Shown here: positions 19,044 through 28,020 of the stretch, one piece after another | Layout of the letters: each line of letters begins with the position of its first letter | Numbering within the stretch: position 1 is the stretch's first letter | Source of the DNA: an uncultured Lachnospiraceae bacterium | Lineage (GTDB): Bacteria; Bacillota; Clostridia; Lachnospirales; Lachnospiraceae | Assembly: GCA_910577175.1 (NCBI GenBank) | Contig: CAJTLU010000003.1 | Coordinates: 1 to 64,000, forward strand | DNA length: 64,000 nucleotides | Direction: 5' to 3' | Program-made: the position numbers and the translations under genes | Notes under the pieces: generated by a model | The model's input: the letters and a program-made list of their open reading frames with translations, nothing else | Database searches by the model: none | What the model was told of the DNA's origin: nothing

Positions 19044-19944
19044 GCTTTGTCTCCCCCTTTCCGGTACGCTTCTTTTGCATCAGCTGCTTTTTCCAATGCG
19101 GCACTCCAAGGAAGACTGCAACCACCAGTGCCGAGAACAGCTTCATGTCGTTTGCATTTAAGCCGAGACTGAGGACAAGCGTAATTACTGCATAATAAAT
19201 AATTCCGCCAAACACAACGCCTAACAGGCGGAGGGCAAAGTTTTTGAAAAGCTTCCCGAACACGACCTCTCCGATAATCACGGCGGCAAGTCCGATTACA
19301 ATCGCACCGCGGCCCATATTGATATCGGCAAAGCCCTGATACTGCGTCAGCAGGGAGCCCGCCAGCGCCACAATACCGTTAGAGAGCATCAGACCGAGTA
19401 TTTTGTTTCGCTCGGTATGGATTCCGTTGGTGCGCGCCATTGCCTGGTTACAGCCGGTTGCCCGGAGGGAATGTCCGAGTTCTGTTCCAAAGAACCAATA
19501 CAGAAGTGCAATCAGCACCAGTACAAAAATCCCCGCTACCAAAATGGACTTCGGAATTTTCCGCAGGGAAAGCAACAGATTATATTTCATAACGGACAGC
19601 GGCATATTCGCACTTCCGCTCATAATTCTCAAATTGACCGAATACAGCGCTAACTGTGTCAGAATACCGGCAAGAATTGCAGGAATTCCGAATTTGGTAT
19701 GGAAAATACCGGTCAGAAGCCCGGCAAGACACCCGGCAAGAAACGCAAGAAACATCGAAAGTCCGATGTTTATCCCACTCGTCATACAGACAACCATTAC
19801 GGCGCCGCCCGTACCAAACGAGCCGTCCACCGTCAAATCGGCGATATCTAAAATTTTATAAGTAATATACACTCCTATTGCCATAATGCCCCAGATGATT
19901 CCCTGGGCAGCAGCTCCCGGAAGGGAGGATATGAATGCGCTCAT
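19030..19944 (-). CDS. ABC transporter permease (TrpY-like)
   Basis: Protein of 304 residues with roughly eight to nine hydrophobic spans, starting MSAFISSLPGAAAQGIIWGI. It resembles branched-chain-type permeases paired with PF04392 binding proteins. The segment FGTELGHSLRATGCNQAMART includes the EAA-like coupling region (ALRATG type). The gene follows the binding-protein gene after a hairpin-bearing gap of 110 bp and overlaps the ATPase start. Confidence 0.85.
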   Translation of the reverse strand: MSAFISSLPGAAAQGIIWGIMAIGVYITYKILDIADLTVDGSFGTGGAVMVVCMTSGINIGLSMFLAFLAGCLAGLLTGIFHTKFGIPAILAGILTQLALYSVNLRIMSGSANMPLSVMKYNLLLSLRKIPKSILVAGIFVLVLIALLYWFFGTELGHSLRATGCNQAMARTNGIHTERNKILGLMLSNGIVALAGSLLTQYQGFADINMGRGAIVIGLAAVIIGEVVFGKLFKNFALRLLGVVFGGIIYYAVITLVLSLGLNANDMKLFSALVVAVFLGVPHWKKQLMQKKRTGKGETKHAGN

Positions 19945-19961
19945 CGTATACCTTTCCTCTC

Positions 19962-20022
19962 AAAAAAATACAGTAACAGCGCCATACCGCCCCTGTCAAA
20001 CGGGGACAATCTTATGGCGCTG
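19962..20022 (-). terminator. Hairpin between binding protein and permease (partial terminator)
   Basis: On the minus strand, CAGCGCCA pairs with TGGCGCTG and an inner CCCC pairs with GGGG. A seven-T run follows after a short gap (19962-19968). Such hairpins after a binding-protein gene usually reduce, rather than block, expression of the membrane components. Confidence 0.65.
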
Positions 20023-20054
20023 CGTCTGCTATTCATTCTTTTTCTGTCCGTCCG

Positions 20055-21032
20055 CTATTGCTCTTCCTCTTCGATTGAAACTGCCACGTAATCCTCCGGA
20101 ACCTCAACATTAAATTTCTCACAGCGTTCTTTGATATACTGCTTTGTCAGCTCCGTTGCATAGCCAATTTCCATATCTGCCGGATTCTTTCCGTTTTCCA
20201 GAATTTCATATGCCAGCAGACCTGCTTCGTAACCGATGCTGTAGTAATCGATAGAAAGCGTCGCTACGCCGCAGCCCTTACAGATTCCGGCCTCACCTGC
20301 GACAATCGGAACCCCGGCAGGAGCTGCAACACCGTCAACGATACCGGTACTATGTGCCATCATGTTATCTGTCGGAATATAAATGACATCGCTTGCCGCA
20401 CAGGCTGCGGAAGTAACCATTGCCACGTCATTGGTATCTGCACAGGTAAACTCCTCTGACTCCAAACCAAGCTCCTTCAGATATTCTGCAACCTTCACTG
20501 CCTGATACTTGGAATTTGGTTCTGCGGAGCAATAAAGGATACCGACCTTCTTTGCTTCCGGGAACAGCTCCTTAATCATGGCAGCCTGCTTGTCTAACGG
20601 CGCCAGGTCGCTCGTTCCGGTAACATTGATTCCGGTCTTTCCGGTCCAGTTATCAATGTCCATTGCAGTTGCATAATCCGTAATCGAGGTCGCTACAATC
20701 GGGATATCCGCCGTAGCTGCAAACGCAGACTGCAGGGAAGCGGTCGCATTTGCCATAATCAGGTCTACCTTGTCAGATACAAACTGACCTACAATCACAC
20801 CGCAGGTCGGCGAATCGCCCGCTGCATTTTTTAAATCAAACGTAACCTTATCGCCGAGCTTTTCCTTCAGCGCATCCTGAAACCCCTTGGTTGCCGCATC
20901 TAAGGCGTCATGCTGCACCAGCTGGCAGATACCTACCTTATATACCTTGTCATCCTTCTTGCCACAGCCGGCAAAAGAAGCTGCCACGGTAGTGCAGGCC
21001 AGTGCAAGGGCAAGTACTTTCTTTAACTTCAT
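20055..21032 (-). CDS. ABC transporter substrate-binding lipoprotein (TrpX-like)
   Basis: Protein of 325 residues. A lipoprotein signal peptide ends in the lipobox ASFAGC (Cys at about residue 22). The mature part is a two-lobe periplasmic-binding fold of the PF04392 type (KVGICQLVQHDALDAATKG). Family members bind tryptophan, tyrosine or related ligands. The ligand here cannot be read, and no T-box or other riboswitch is recognisable in the leader. First gene of the three-gene importer operon with its own promoter at 21098-21126. Confidence 0.88.
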   Translation of the reverse strand: MKLKKVLALALACTTVAASFAGCGKKDDKVYKVGICQLVQHDALDAATKGFQDALKEKLGDKVTFDLKNAAGDSPTCGVIVGQFVSDKVDLIMANATASLQSAFAATADIPIVATSITDYATAMDIDNWTGKTGINVTGTSDLAPLDKQAAMIKELFPEAKKVGILYCSAEPNSKYQAVKVAEYLKELGLESEEFTCADTNDVAMVTSAACAASDVIYIPTDNMMAHSTGIVDGVAAPAGVPIVAGEAGICKGCGVATLSIDYYSIGYEAGLLAYEILENGKNPADMEIGYATELTKQYIKERCEKFNVEVPEDYVAVSIEEEEQ

Positions 21033-21097
21033 CTCCTTATTCCTCCTGAAAAAGACTGCAGACTCTCTTCTGTGTTGTCACGCGGTCCGCGCCTTTT

Positions 21098-21126
21098 ACT
21101 ATAACACTTTAAGCCGGTGGCGTCAA
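21098..21126 (-). promoter_or_regulatory. Promoter of the TrpX-like operon with upstream half-site
   Basis: Minus strand: TTGACG (21121-21126), 17-bp spacer, TATAGT (21098-21103). The motif ATGCGGGAACTCAGG (21140-21154 on the plus strand as its complement) lies 13 bp upstream of the -35. It is a half-site of the palindromic element family, without the rest of the element. Confidence 0.75.
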
Positions 21127-21223
21127 GCAGTTTATATACCTGAGTTCCCGCATTTTTTGAATAGCCCGGAAAAGTTCCGCAGGCTGTGCGGGCAGCTCAA
21201 TTTTGAATCAATCCGACAAACCT

Positions 21224-21727
21224 CTAATACTCAGACAGCTTTCTTGGCGCTTTCTGCTTAATAAAAGAAATCATTTTTTCGTTTGGCTCAAAATAAATCA
21301 GCGTTTGCTTCTCTCCTGCACATTCCACAATTCCGAACACCTTATGGTCTTTCTCCATGGAGGAATAATCCAGAACCTTAGATGCGTTCAGCTTGTACGA
21401 ATCCAGCGCATGGGAATTCGCAGGCGCCATAATTGTCACGTTCTCAAAATCAAGACGGTATAAATGCTTTCTCTTCTCTCCCGCCATGATTTTATCAAAA
21501 TCCAGCTGTCCGTCACAAAAAATATACTCATAGACTACAGAAAGACGCGGCAGGAACGTAAATGCACAGACAGCTCCAATCACGCTGAGCAGAATCAGCA
21601 GCATATTCAGTCCGAGCACACCGACAATCAACAATGCGGCTACCGCGGCAATGACGGCAAACTTAATCATCGTATCCTTTGTTGTTACCTTTTTTTTCAC
21701 ATTTGCTTCTGTGTACAAATTATTCAT
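21224..21727 (-). CDS. Small membrane protein of unknown function
   Basis: Protein of 167 residues when started at MNNLYTEANVKKK, preceded by a GAAAGG site. An upstream in-frame extension lacks a good ribosome site. Two adjacent hydrophobic segments (~residues 20-62) make a membrane hairpin. The cytoplasmic C-terminal part has YEYIFCDGQLDFDKIMAG and reads like a PH-type or DUF6106-like domain, but I do not recognise it with certainty. It is downstream of groEL on the same strand, separated by about 107 bp. No function is assigned. Confidence 0.6.
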   Translation of the reverse strand: MNNLYTEANVKKKVTTKDTMIKFAVIAAVAALLIVGVLGLNMLLILLSVIGAVCAFTFLPRLSVVYEYIFCDGQLDFDKIMAGEKRKHLYRLDFENVTIMAPANSHALDSYKLNASKVLDYSSMEKDHKVFGIVECAGEKQTLIYFEPNEKMISFIKQKAPRKLSEY

Positions 21728-21834
21728 CTGTTCTACCTTTCGTCTGAAATACACAGATACCCCGGAGGCACTATGCCCCCGAGGTTCTGTAATAAGAGTC
21801 TTTGCAGCGGACCGCAAGTCCTCCTGTTCTTTTT

Positions 21835-23460
21835 TTACATCATGCCCATACCCGGAGCGCCGCCTGCCGGCATTGCCGGAGCATCCTCCTTAATATTGGC
21901 AACTGCGGACTCGGTGGTAAGGAATGTGGAAGCGACGCTGGTTGCGTTCTGAAGTGCGCTTCTTGTAACCTTTGCCGGGTCTAAGATACCGTCCTTTACC
22001 ATATCGACATACTCTTCAGTCAATGCGTTAAATCCGATGCCGACATTCTGCTCCTTCACTTTATTTACAATCACAGAGCCTTCCAGACCTGCATTTGTTG
22101 CAATGCAGCGTAACGGAGCTTCCAGTGCGGCTAGGATAATGTTGGCGCCGGTTCTCTCGTCTCCCTCTAAGGTAGCCGCCAGCTTTGCAACCTCCTTAGA
22201 AGCATGGATATAAGCAGAGCCGCCACCTGCAATAATACCCTCTTCTACAGCTGCCTTTGTTGCTGCAAGCGCATCCTCCATGCGGAGCTTGTTTTCCTTC
22301 ATCTCGGTCTCGGTAGCCGCACCTACGCGGATTACTGCTACGCCGCCTGCCAGCTTTGCAAGTCTCTCCTGAAGCTTTTCACGGTCAAACTCGGACGTGG
22401 TCTCTTCAATCTGTGCCTTAATCTGTGCCACTCTTGCCGCGATTTCTGCCTTGTCGCCCTCGCCGTCTACGATAATCGTGTTTTCCTTCTGTACCTTGAC
22501 GGACTTTGCACGGCCAAGCTGGTCCATCGTAGTATCCTTTAAGTCAAGACCGAGCTCGTCGGTAATCACCGTACCGCCGGTCAGAATTGCGATATCCTGC
22601 AACATTGCCTTTCTTCTGTCGCCGTAGCCCGGAGCCTTTACAGCTGCCACTACGAACGTACCGCGCAGCTTATTCAGTACAAGGGTCGTCAGCGCCTCGC
22701 CCTCAACATCCTCTGCAATAATAAGAAGTCTCTGGCCGGACTGTACAATCTGCTCCAGTACCGGAAGAATATCCTGGATATTGGAAATCTTCTTATCGGT
22801 AATCAGGATGTAAGGATTATCAAGCACTGCCTCCATTTTATCCATATCGGTTGCCATGTAAGCGGAAATGTAGCCGCGGTCAAACTGCATACCTTCTACC
22901 ACATCCAGCTCTGTCTTCATGGTCTTGGACTCCTCGATGGTAATAACGCCGTCCTTAGAAACCTTCTCCATTGCATCGGCAACCATTTCGCCGACCATAT
23001 CGTCCCCTGCGGAAATCGCAGCAACCTTTGCCACCTGCTCCTTGCCGGTAATTGCGGAGCTCATCTTGGAAATTGCCTCGACTGCACAATCCGTTGCCTT
23101 TTTCATACCCTTTCTCAGAATAATCGGATTTGCGCCTGCTGCAAGGTTCTTCATACCCTCGTTAATCATTGCCTGTGCCAGCACGGTTGCGGTCGTCGTA
23201 CCGTCGCCTGCTACATCGTTGGTCTTTGTGGCTACTTCCTTTACCAACTGTGCGCCCATGTTCTCGAACGCATTCTCTAACTCGATTTCCTTTGCAATCG
23301 TAACACCGTCATTGGTGATTAACGGAGCGCCGTAGGACTTATCCAGTACCACATTTCTTCCCTTCGGTCCAAGTGTTACCTTTACGGTATCTGCCAGCTT
23401 ATTTACACCCTGCTCCAAAGCGGTTCTCGCCTCTGCGCCATACTTAATTTCCTTTGCCAT
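21835..23460 (-). CDS. groEL: Chaperonin GroEL
   Basis: Protein of 541 residues, starting MAKEIKYGAEARTALEQG. The ATP-binding motif is AGDGTTTATVLAQAM. The C-terminus ends in Gly/Met-rich PGMGMM. It forms the two-ring folding chamber with GroES. The start at 23460 is chosen because it matches the family and is shorter than the open frame. It lies 55 bp after groES in a CIRCE-controlled operon. Confidence 0.98.
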   Translation of the reverse strand: MAKEIKYGAEARTALEQGVNKLADTVKVTLGPKGRNVVLDKSYGAPLITNDGVTIAKEIELENAFENMGAQLVKEVATKTNDVAGDGTTTATVLAQAMINEGMKNLAAGANPIILRKGMKKATDCAVEAISKMSSAITGKEQVAKVAAISAGDDMVGEMVADAMEKVSKDGVITIEESKTMKTELDVVEGMQFDRGYISAYMATDMDKMEAVLDNPYILITDKKISNIQDILPVLEQIVQSGQRLLIIAEDVEGEALTTLVLNKLRGTFVVAAVKAPGYGDRRKAMLQDIAILTGGTVITDELGLDLKDTTMDQLGRAKSVKVQKENTIIVDGEGDKAEIAARVAQIKAQIEETTSEFDREKLQERLAKLAGGVAVIRVGAATETEMKENKLRMEDALAATKAAVEEGIIAGGGSAYIHASKEVAKLAATLEGDERTGANIILAALEAPLRCIATNAGLEGSVIVNKVKEQNVGIGFNALTEEYVDMVKDGILDPAKVTRSALQNATSVASTFLTTESAVANIKEDAPAMPAGGAPGMGMM

Positions 23461-23515
23461 GATAAAACCTCCGTTTTTTCTGAAATTCAACTATCACATT
23501 TCATTTTACTTTTAT

Positions 23516-23803
23516 TTAGTCTTCCACCACTGCCACGATATCGTTCTGCTTTACAATGATATACTCTTCCTCATCAAGCTTTACTTCCGTGCCTGCATAC
23601 TTGGAGTAAATTACCTTATCTCCGACCTTGACCTGCATGGTAACCTCCTTACCGTCAACCACGCCGCCTGGTCCTACGGCAATGACCTCTGCCTGCTGCG
23701 GCTTTTCCTTTGCCTGACCCGGAAGAACGATTCCGGACTTCGTCGTTTCCTCGGCTACTAACTGCTTTAATACCACCTTGTCACCTAACGGCACTAACTT
23801 CAT
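23516..23803 (-). CDS. groES: Co-chaperonin GroES
   Basis: Protein of 95 residues, starting MKLVPLGDKVVLKQL, with the family segments GIVLPGQAKEKPQ and YSKYAGTEVKLDEEEY. It caps the GroEL cavity. It is first in the operon, directly after a sigma-A promoter and a CIRCE operator. Confidence 0.98.
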   Translation of the reverse strand: MKLVPLGDKVVLKQLVAEETTKSGIVLPGQAKEKPQQAEVIAVGPGGVVDGKEVTMQVKVGDKVIYSKYAGTEVKLDEEEYIIVKQNDIVAVVED

Positions 23804-23860
23804 AAATAATTCCTCCTTCTATTCCGGCGGTGCATGTTTACCGCTTTCTGTCGCTTTTTG

Positions 23861-23887
23861 TTAGCACTCTTTCTCTATGAGTGCTAA
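23861..23887. promoter_or_regulatory. CIRCE operator (HrcA binding site)
   Basis: Perfect inverted repeat TTAGCACTC-N9-GAGTGCTAA upstream of groES. This is the consensus binding site of the heat-shock repressor HrcA, so groESL is expected to be derepressed on protein-folding stress. hrcA itself is not in the window. Confidence 0.98.
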
Positions 23888-23898
23888 CCGATATCCAT

Positions 23899-23927
23899 AT
23901 ATTACATAGTTACATAAAAAGTTGCAA
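23899..23927 (-). promoter_or_regulatory. groESL promoter
   Basis: Minus strand: TTGCAA (23922-23927), 17-bp spacer, TAATAT (23899-23904). The CIRCE operator begins 11 bp after the -10, placing it over the transcription start. Confidence 0.75.
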
Positions 23928-24017
23928 GTTTTTTTGTCCCGGAAAACACTCTGCTTTTTGGCGATTTCTAATATATACTCATGTATTCTCGATTATTCTA
24001 ATTTATTCTCGATTATT

Positions 24018-24731
24018 CTATTCCGTCTCCGTGCTGTTCATTTTCAAAATTGCACGCGGCAGGGCATCCTTGGAGTTTTTCCACGGCTCATCTGCATACC
24101 GGTAATCAAACTTATCAATGAACCAGTCCAGGTCATCACGCACCCGTTTCATATTTTCCAGATATACCTGGTTCAATGCTTCATAAAACTCTGAAAGCAG
24201 CTTCCCGGAAAGACTGTACGGCGCCTTGTCATAAAGCAGGGCATAGTGCCTGCCGCAAAATCCCTTCGATTGTGCAAAGCAGGTACGGAACTCCGTTTCC
24301 TTTTCATAAAGATAAAATACCGTTGCAATGTAACGTTCAAAGACCTGCTCCACCCGTTCACAGATAAAACAGGAGCGGTCTAAGCGCTCCATATACGCCG
24401 CTGCAGGCGATGTCTCCTTTTTCCTGAACAGCCCGCCTCCTGCTGCCGACGTTTTGGAAAGCTTTTCTACCTCTTTTATGGTCCGGTCCATATGCGTTTT
24501 CATAATCAATGCAAGCCCCAGACGATTCTGCTGCCGGTACAGCTCTTTAATATGTACTGCACAAAAGCCGGTGCGGTCCGTTACCATCCGCACATCATCC
24601 TCCATATAGCTCGGCCCCAGCGTATACTCAACGGACGCCTTCTCCAGAGCCTGCCGCATCGCGCAGACCGGACATTCACAATCCTTCTCAAACGCCTCGT
24701 TGACCGGTATCGTGTATAACTGTTCTTTCAT
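24018..24731 (-). CDS. Cys-rich protein, DUF6062-like
   Basis: Protein of 237 residues starting MKEQLYTIPVNEAF, preceded by GGAGG with an 8-bp spacer. Two similar halves each have a CxxC pair followed by a later Cys-x-x-His (CPVCAMRQ with FCAVHIKEL, and CFICERVE with FCGRHYALL). This suggests two zinc sites or an Fe-S site in a mostly helical protein. Clostridial proteins of this type are annotated as DUF6062 and have no established function. Upstream neighbour is the DUF2225 protein, also zinc-ribbon-like, separated by a terminator. Confidence 0.6.
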   Translation of the reverse strand: MKEQLYTIPVNEAFEKDCECPVCAMRQALEKASVEYTLGPSYMEDDVRMVTDRTGFCAVHIKELYRQQNRLGLALIMKTHMDRTIKEVEKLSKTSAAGGGLFRKKETSPAAAYMERLDRSCFICERVEQVFERYIATVFYLYEKETEFRTCFAQSKGFCGRHYALLYDKAPYSLSGKLLSEFYEALNQVYLENMKRVRDDLDWFIDKFDYRYADEPWKNSKDALPRAILKMNSTETE

Positions 24732-24750
24732 AGGGATATCCTCCACTTAT

Positions 24751-24785
24751 AAAAAGGGGGCCGTGCTTCGTGCGACAGCCCCCGG
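24751..24785 (-). terminator. Terminator of the DUF2225 gene
   Basis: Minus strand stem GGGGGCTG with loop CGCACGAAGCACG-type sequence and CCCCC, then TTTTT. It belongs to the same GGGGCTGTCGC hairpin family seen at 8224 and 62705. Confidence 0.8.
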
Positions 24786-24804
24786 CTTTCCGGTATTCTG
24801 TTTG

Positions 24805-25632
24805 CTACACCTCGGAAGTAATCAGCTCCTTGATTTCCCTTGCCTTGTTCTTAATACGCTCTGACGCATTTCTTGAGGTCAATATCTTAGAAATCAGACG
24901 CCCTGCTTCATCATACTTCCCAATCCGTCTGGCAAGATCTGCGAGCAGACAGAGCATCGTCATTTCATCCATACCGCAAATCGGATAATCCTCTTTTGTC
25001 GTTGCTTCGTTGAATCCATCATATGCAGTCTTTAAAAACTCCTGCTCCTGGGCAAACAGCTCTTTTTTCTCTGCTTCCTTCTCGCATTCTTCCTGCTTCC
25101 CCCGTAAAAGCCATGCGGTCTTTAAGCAGATGTATGCTCTCTCACTGACCTTGGAGCGCTTTACGACTGCGCTTGCCAACGAAAGACGATGATGCAAAAT
25201 AGCATCATCATAGGTAAATACTCCATCTGTCTTTATTGTCGCATGGAACTTCTGGGAAATCTGCTCCATCACAAGCTTTGACTGCGCGCTTGTCATTGTT
25301 GTAAAAAATCTGCTTAATGCTGCATAGCCACATCTCGGGCAGACAATCGCATCATACTTTAACGGGTCAACCCCCTGATAACGTGGGCGCAAATCGGAAT
25401 CTGTACCAATCAGCTTAGCCTTCCCTGTACGCACCGTACTGGTCTTAAATTCCTCGTTACAGACCGGGCAGTTATAGGTCTTATCAAACAGGTACTCATC
25501 CTCCGTCTTTTCCTGCTTCTCCGCCTCAGGCTTTACCGGCTTTTTGGCTTTGGTTTCTACGTCCCCGTATACCTCCATATCATCAAGTCCGCCAAGACCC
25601 AGATCCTCTAATCCTGACAATAAATTGTTCAT
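24805..25632 (-). CDS. DUF2225 domain protein
   Basis: Protein of 275 residues. An acidic N-terminus is followed by a zinc-ribbon-like motif CPVCNEEFKT and a second pair CPRCGYAALSRFF (about residues 55-105), then a helical TPR-like region. This is the DUF2225 architecture common in Firmicutes. Its function is not established. It is transcribed divergently from the interrupted pdaB-like gene, with 145 bp between the starts. Confidence 0.8.
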   Translation of the reverse strand: MNNLLSGLEDLGLGGLDDMEVYGDVETKAKKPVKPEAEKQEKTEDEYLFDKTYNCPVCNEEFKTSTVRTGKAKLIGTDSDLRPRYQGVDPLKYDAIVCPRCGYAALSRFFTTMTSAQSKLVMEQISQKFHATIKTDGVFTYDDAILHHRLSLASAVVKRSKVSERAYICLKTAWLLRGKQEECEKEAEKKELFAQEQEFLKTAYDGFNEATTKEDYPICGMDEMTMLCLLADLARRIGKYDEAGRLISKILTSRNASERIKNKAREIKELITSEV

Positions 25633-25777
25633 AAATTCCTCCTCTGCGGCTCATCTCTTTGGACTTCTGTCCATTAATAAGCTCTTCTTAAATCATACTA
25701 TGCTTTTTCCCTTTTATCAAGCATTTTTTCAGAAAAACTTCCATACATTACACTAAACATACCAATTCGAGGCACTT

Positions 25778-25993
25778 ATGACTTCTCCCAAAGCACCAGA
25801 AAAAACATACCGCATCGTAAAGTACGGCCTGCTTCTCTTTACGCTTGCATTCTTTTTCATGGCCGGAAGCCGTTTTCTCGGCTCCGACGTTTCCGTTTCC
25901 GGTCCTGCCAAAAAGCTTCCTATTTATTGTGTGGATACAGACGAAAAGAAAGTGGCGCTCTCTTTTGATGCCGCCTGGGGGAATGGGAGATAA
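25778..25993 (+). pseudogene. pdaB: PdaB-like polysaccharide deacetylase, 5' fragment (interrupted)
   Basis: Encodes the first 69 residues of a polysaccharide deacetylase: a membrane anchor (about 15-33), then ALSFDAAWGN where the NodB domain begins, with the metal-binding Asp motif. The frame then runs into foreign sequence and stops after 71 codons. The missing remainder is at 32155-32817 in the matching frame. Joining over the shared CCTGGGG gives an 861-bp gene (286 residues) reading W-G-N-E-D across the junction. PdaB-type proteins act late in sporulation. CGAGG precedes the ATG. As it stands the gene is split, but it could be restored by excision. Confidence 0.9.
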
Positions 25994-26007
25994 GGAAAAT
26001 CCCCTTG

Positions 26008-26847
26008 TTATAACTCTAAATATTCTTCTATATACCACTCATTTTCCTTTAATGCTTCATATAAAGCGGTCTTATATGAATTTACGTCTACACATTTATT
26101 ACTTTCATACATCATCTCTAAGTGCTGCTTTACACCTGTTTTTCCAACAAGCTTTTTCAAAGTTCTCATCAAGTGGTCATTATCTTCTAATTCCTTCACT
26201 GCATATATCCCATATAGATTTGATAATTTAAAAATAGAAAAACTATTATTAAGTTTAATCGTATCTTCCATACTAATCCCACATGACGAAGTATCAACAT
26301 AAAAGATAACCACTGGCGAACTCTCCTCTAGAATTCGAGCATATAACCATCTAGCATTTCCATAATCATCATAATATGGATGCCATACCTCTTCATTTGT
26401 AACATTTGCATCGCTACTCTCTTTATTTTTATTGCAATTACTACACACAGGAACCAAATTAATCGGTGTTACCACAGTTGTCGCATATCTACTTTTAGGC
26501 AAATAATGATCAAGCGTTGCAACATCCCGTATTCCACAAAACGGACATATTTGTACAGAATTTAAAAGTTTGTTATAAAACAAACGCCCTGGTTGCTTCA
26601 AGCCAACCATTCTATATGTATAAACTTTTTTCATTTCATCTATGTCAACATCTCCGTTAACCGCATCTTTTTGCGGGAACTCCCGTAGTTTCCCGGCTTT
26701 CCCTTTCCTATCATATAATTCTTCATCTTGCTCTATTTCAATAGAACACGCCTGCAACTTACTTTTTAGATTTACATCTGCCACTTTACCAATACATGTT
26801 GCATATACTTCCTTAACTTTTTCTTTGGGTCTTTCTAATTTATTCAT
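26008..26847 (-). CDS. HNH endonuclease, Septu (PtuB)-like
   Basis: Protein of 279 residues. The HNH core is around residues 112-150: CPFCGIRDVATLDHYLPKS, then NLVPVCSNCNKNK. Two CxxC pairs hold the zinc, and the LDH supplies the catalytic His. HPYYDD follows downstream, as in HNH proteins partnered with AAA ATPases. Its start overlaps the ATPase stop by 8 bp, indicating coupled translation. This ATPase-HNH order is that of Septu-type defence. The partner ATPase is truncated here, so activity of the pair is doubtful. Last gene before the left end of the element. Confidence 0.8.
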   Translation of the reverse strand: MNKLERPKEKVKEVYATCIGKVADVNLKSKLQACSIEIEQDEELYDRKGKAGKLREFPQKDAVNGDVDIDEMKKVYTYRMVGLKQPGRLFYNKLLNSVQICPFCGIRDVATLDHYLPKSRYATTVVTPINLVPVCSNCNKNKESSDANVTNEEVWHPYYDDYGNARWLYARILEESSPVVIFYVDTSSCGISMEDTIKLNNSFSIFKLSNLYGIYAVKELEDNDHLMRTLKKLVGKTGVKQHLEMMYESNKCVDVNSYKTALYEALKENEWYIEEYLEL

Positions 26848-27781
26848 CAGTCTCTTCTAACCCCTTCTGTGCCAGTAACACTCTTAAAAACGCTTGAGCC
26901 TCATGTCCTAGATGACATTGAAACTCTTGCATTATTTCCTCAAACGAATCAAACTTGTCTACATTTTCTCTAAGCATTCTATACACTCCTGATTCTGTAA
27001 CTTCATGCCGGAACACTTCACTTGTAAGTGTCCCTAAATTTTCTCCAAAGGATTCTATTTGTAAACGTTCTGCCAAAACACTTATACCGTATCTCCTAAT
27101 TTTCCATACACACTCTTTGGGAACTCCCTGTAAAACGACTGGAGAATGGGTTGCTACAATCGCCACTCCATTTCGATTAATAAGCAATTCCGAAACCGCT
27201 CTTGTAAAAGCGGCTAAAAGCGGTGGATGAAGATGCACCTCCGGTTCATCCATTACAACTAACGTCCTTTCCTCTACCCTGGCAATAAGACTAGAAAGCG
27301 TTAACAAAACTATCTTATGTCCACTACTCAAATCCTTAAATATGAGTTTAGCCTTCTGAACTATATTGTCTACTTTATCTTTTTTACTTATCATCTGATC
27401 AGTATCTTCTATCAACAGTTCAGAAATACTATTTTCTTTAAATATGGGATCCGAATTCAAAACACCTATTATTTTTTTCCATAAATTCATTTTTGAATTC
27501 GCCAAACAACACTTCAATGTTTCTACGAATTCTTCCGTCAAGTCCTCTACCCTCTTATTCACTAGGTTATCATGCTCTTCGTTTAGCCTTTTCAACCCAA
27601 CATAATCATATTTGATACCAAACAAATCGTCCTTATTCGGATTTTCAATTGGAATATCATAATCAAACGCACTAAAGGATACAAATATTAGTCCTGCAAT
27701 GCCTGTTGTGAATGCTTCTTCAAGTACCTCAAAAAGTAGGAAATCAACCGCAGGACCTACCATTCTCTGCAGGAATTGCAA
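26840..27781 (-). pseudogene. ABC/AAA-type ATPase, N-terminus lost (Septu PtuA-like)
   Basis: The open frame of 313 residues has the C-terminal half of an SMC/ABC-like ATPase: signature KDLSSGHKIVLLTLSSL, Walker B LVVMDEPEVHLHP and the switch His in VAIVATHSP. No Walker A is present. The first ~13 codons (27781 to about 27740) are antisense to an IS3-family transposase tail, and an in-frame TAG precedes the apparent TTG start. So the real gene was cut at about 27738 and its first ~200 or more residues are gone. It is fused translationally to the HNH gene (8-bp overlap). Confidence 0.75.
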
Positions 27782-27950
27782 CTATATGTATTTACTTACA
27801 TTGAAGGATTCTACAATTCCAAAAGACCTCACGGCTCTCTTGGAATGATGACTCCCAACGAAAAGGAAGAACTTTACTGGGAACATGTCTAGGCAACTGT
27901 TCTCAGAAGTTTTTTCATAAAAACGTGTCCACTCTCTTGACTATAGTACA
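27740..27950 (+). mobile_element. IS3-family insertion sequence remnant (3' end)
   Basis: The plus strand at 27740-27892 encodes the last 50 residues of an IS3/IS150-type transposase, including YIEGFYNSKRPHGSLGMM and PNEKEELYW, ending at TAG. The right terminal region follows, ending in the TGACTATAGTACA-like tip near 27950. The left part of the IS is missing, and the upstream boundary coincides with the cut in the ATPase gene. This fits an IS-mediated deletion. Confidence 0.8.
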
Positions 27951-28020
27951 CTATCCAACACTTTAATCCATATTATCATAAAAACGTACAAATCACAAAC
28001 ATTTTCAAACTACACGATTA

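Noticed and set aside
21033..21223. T-box or other riboswitch upstream of the TrpX-like operon
   Set aside because: The expected transcript leader is short and no specifier or T-box sequence is visible.
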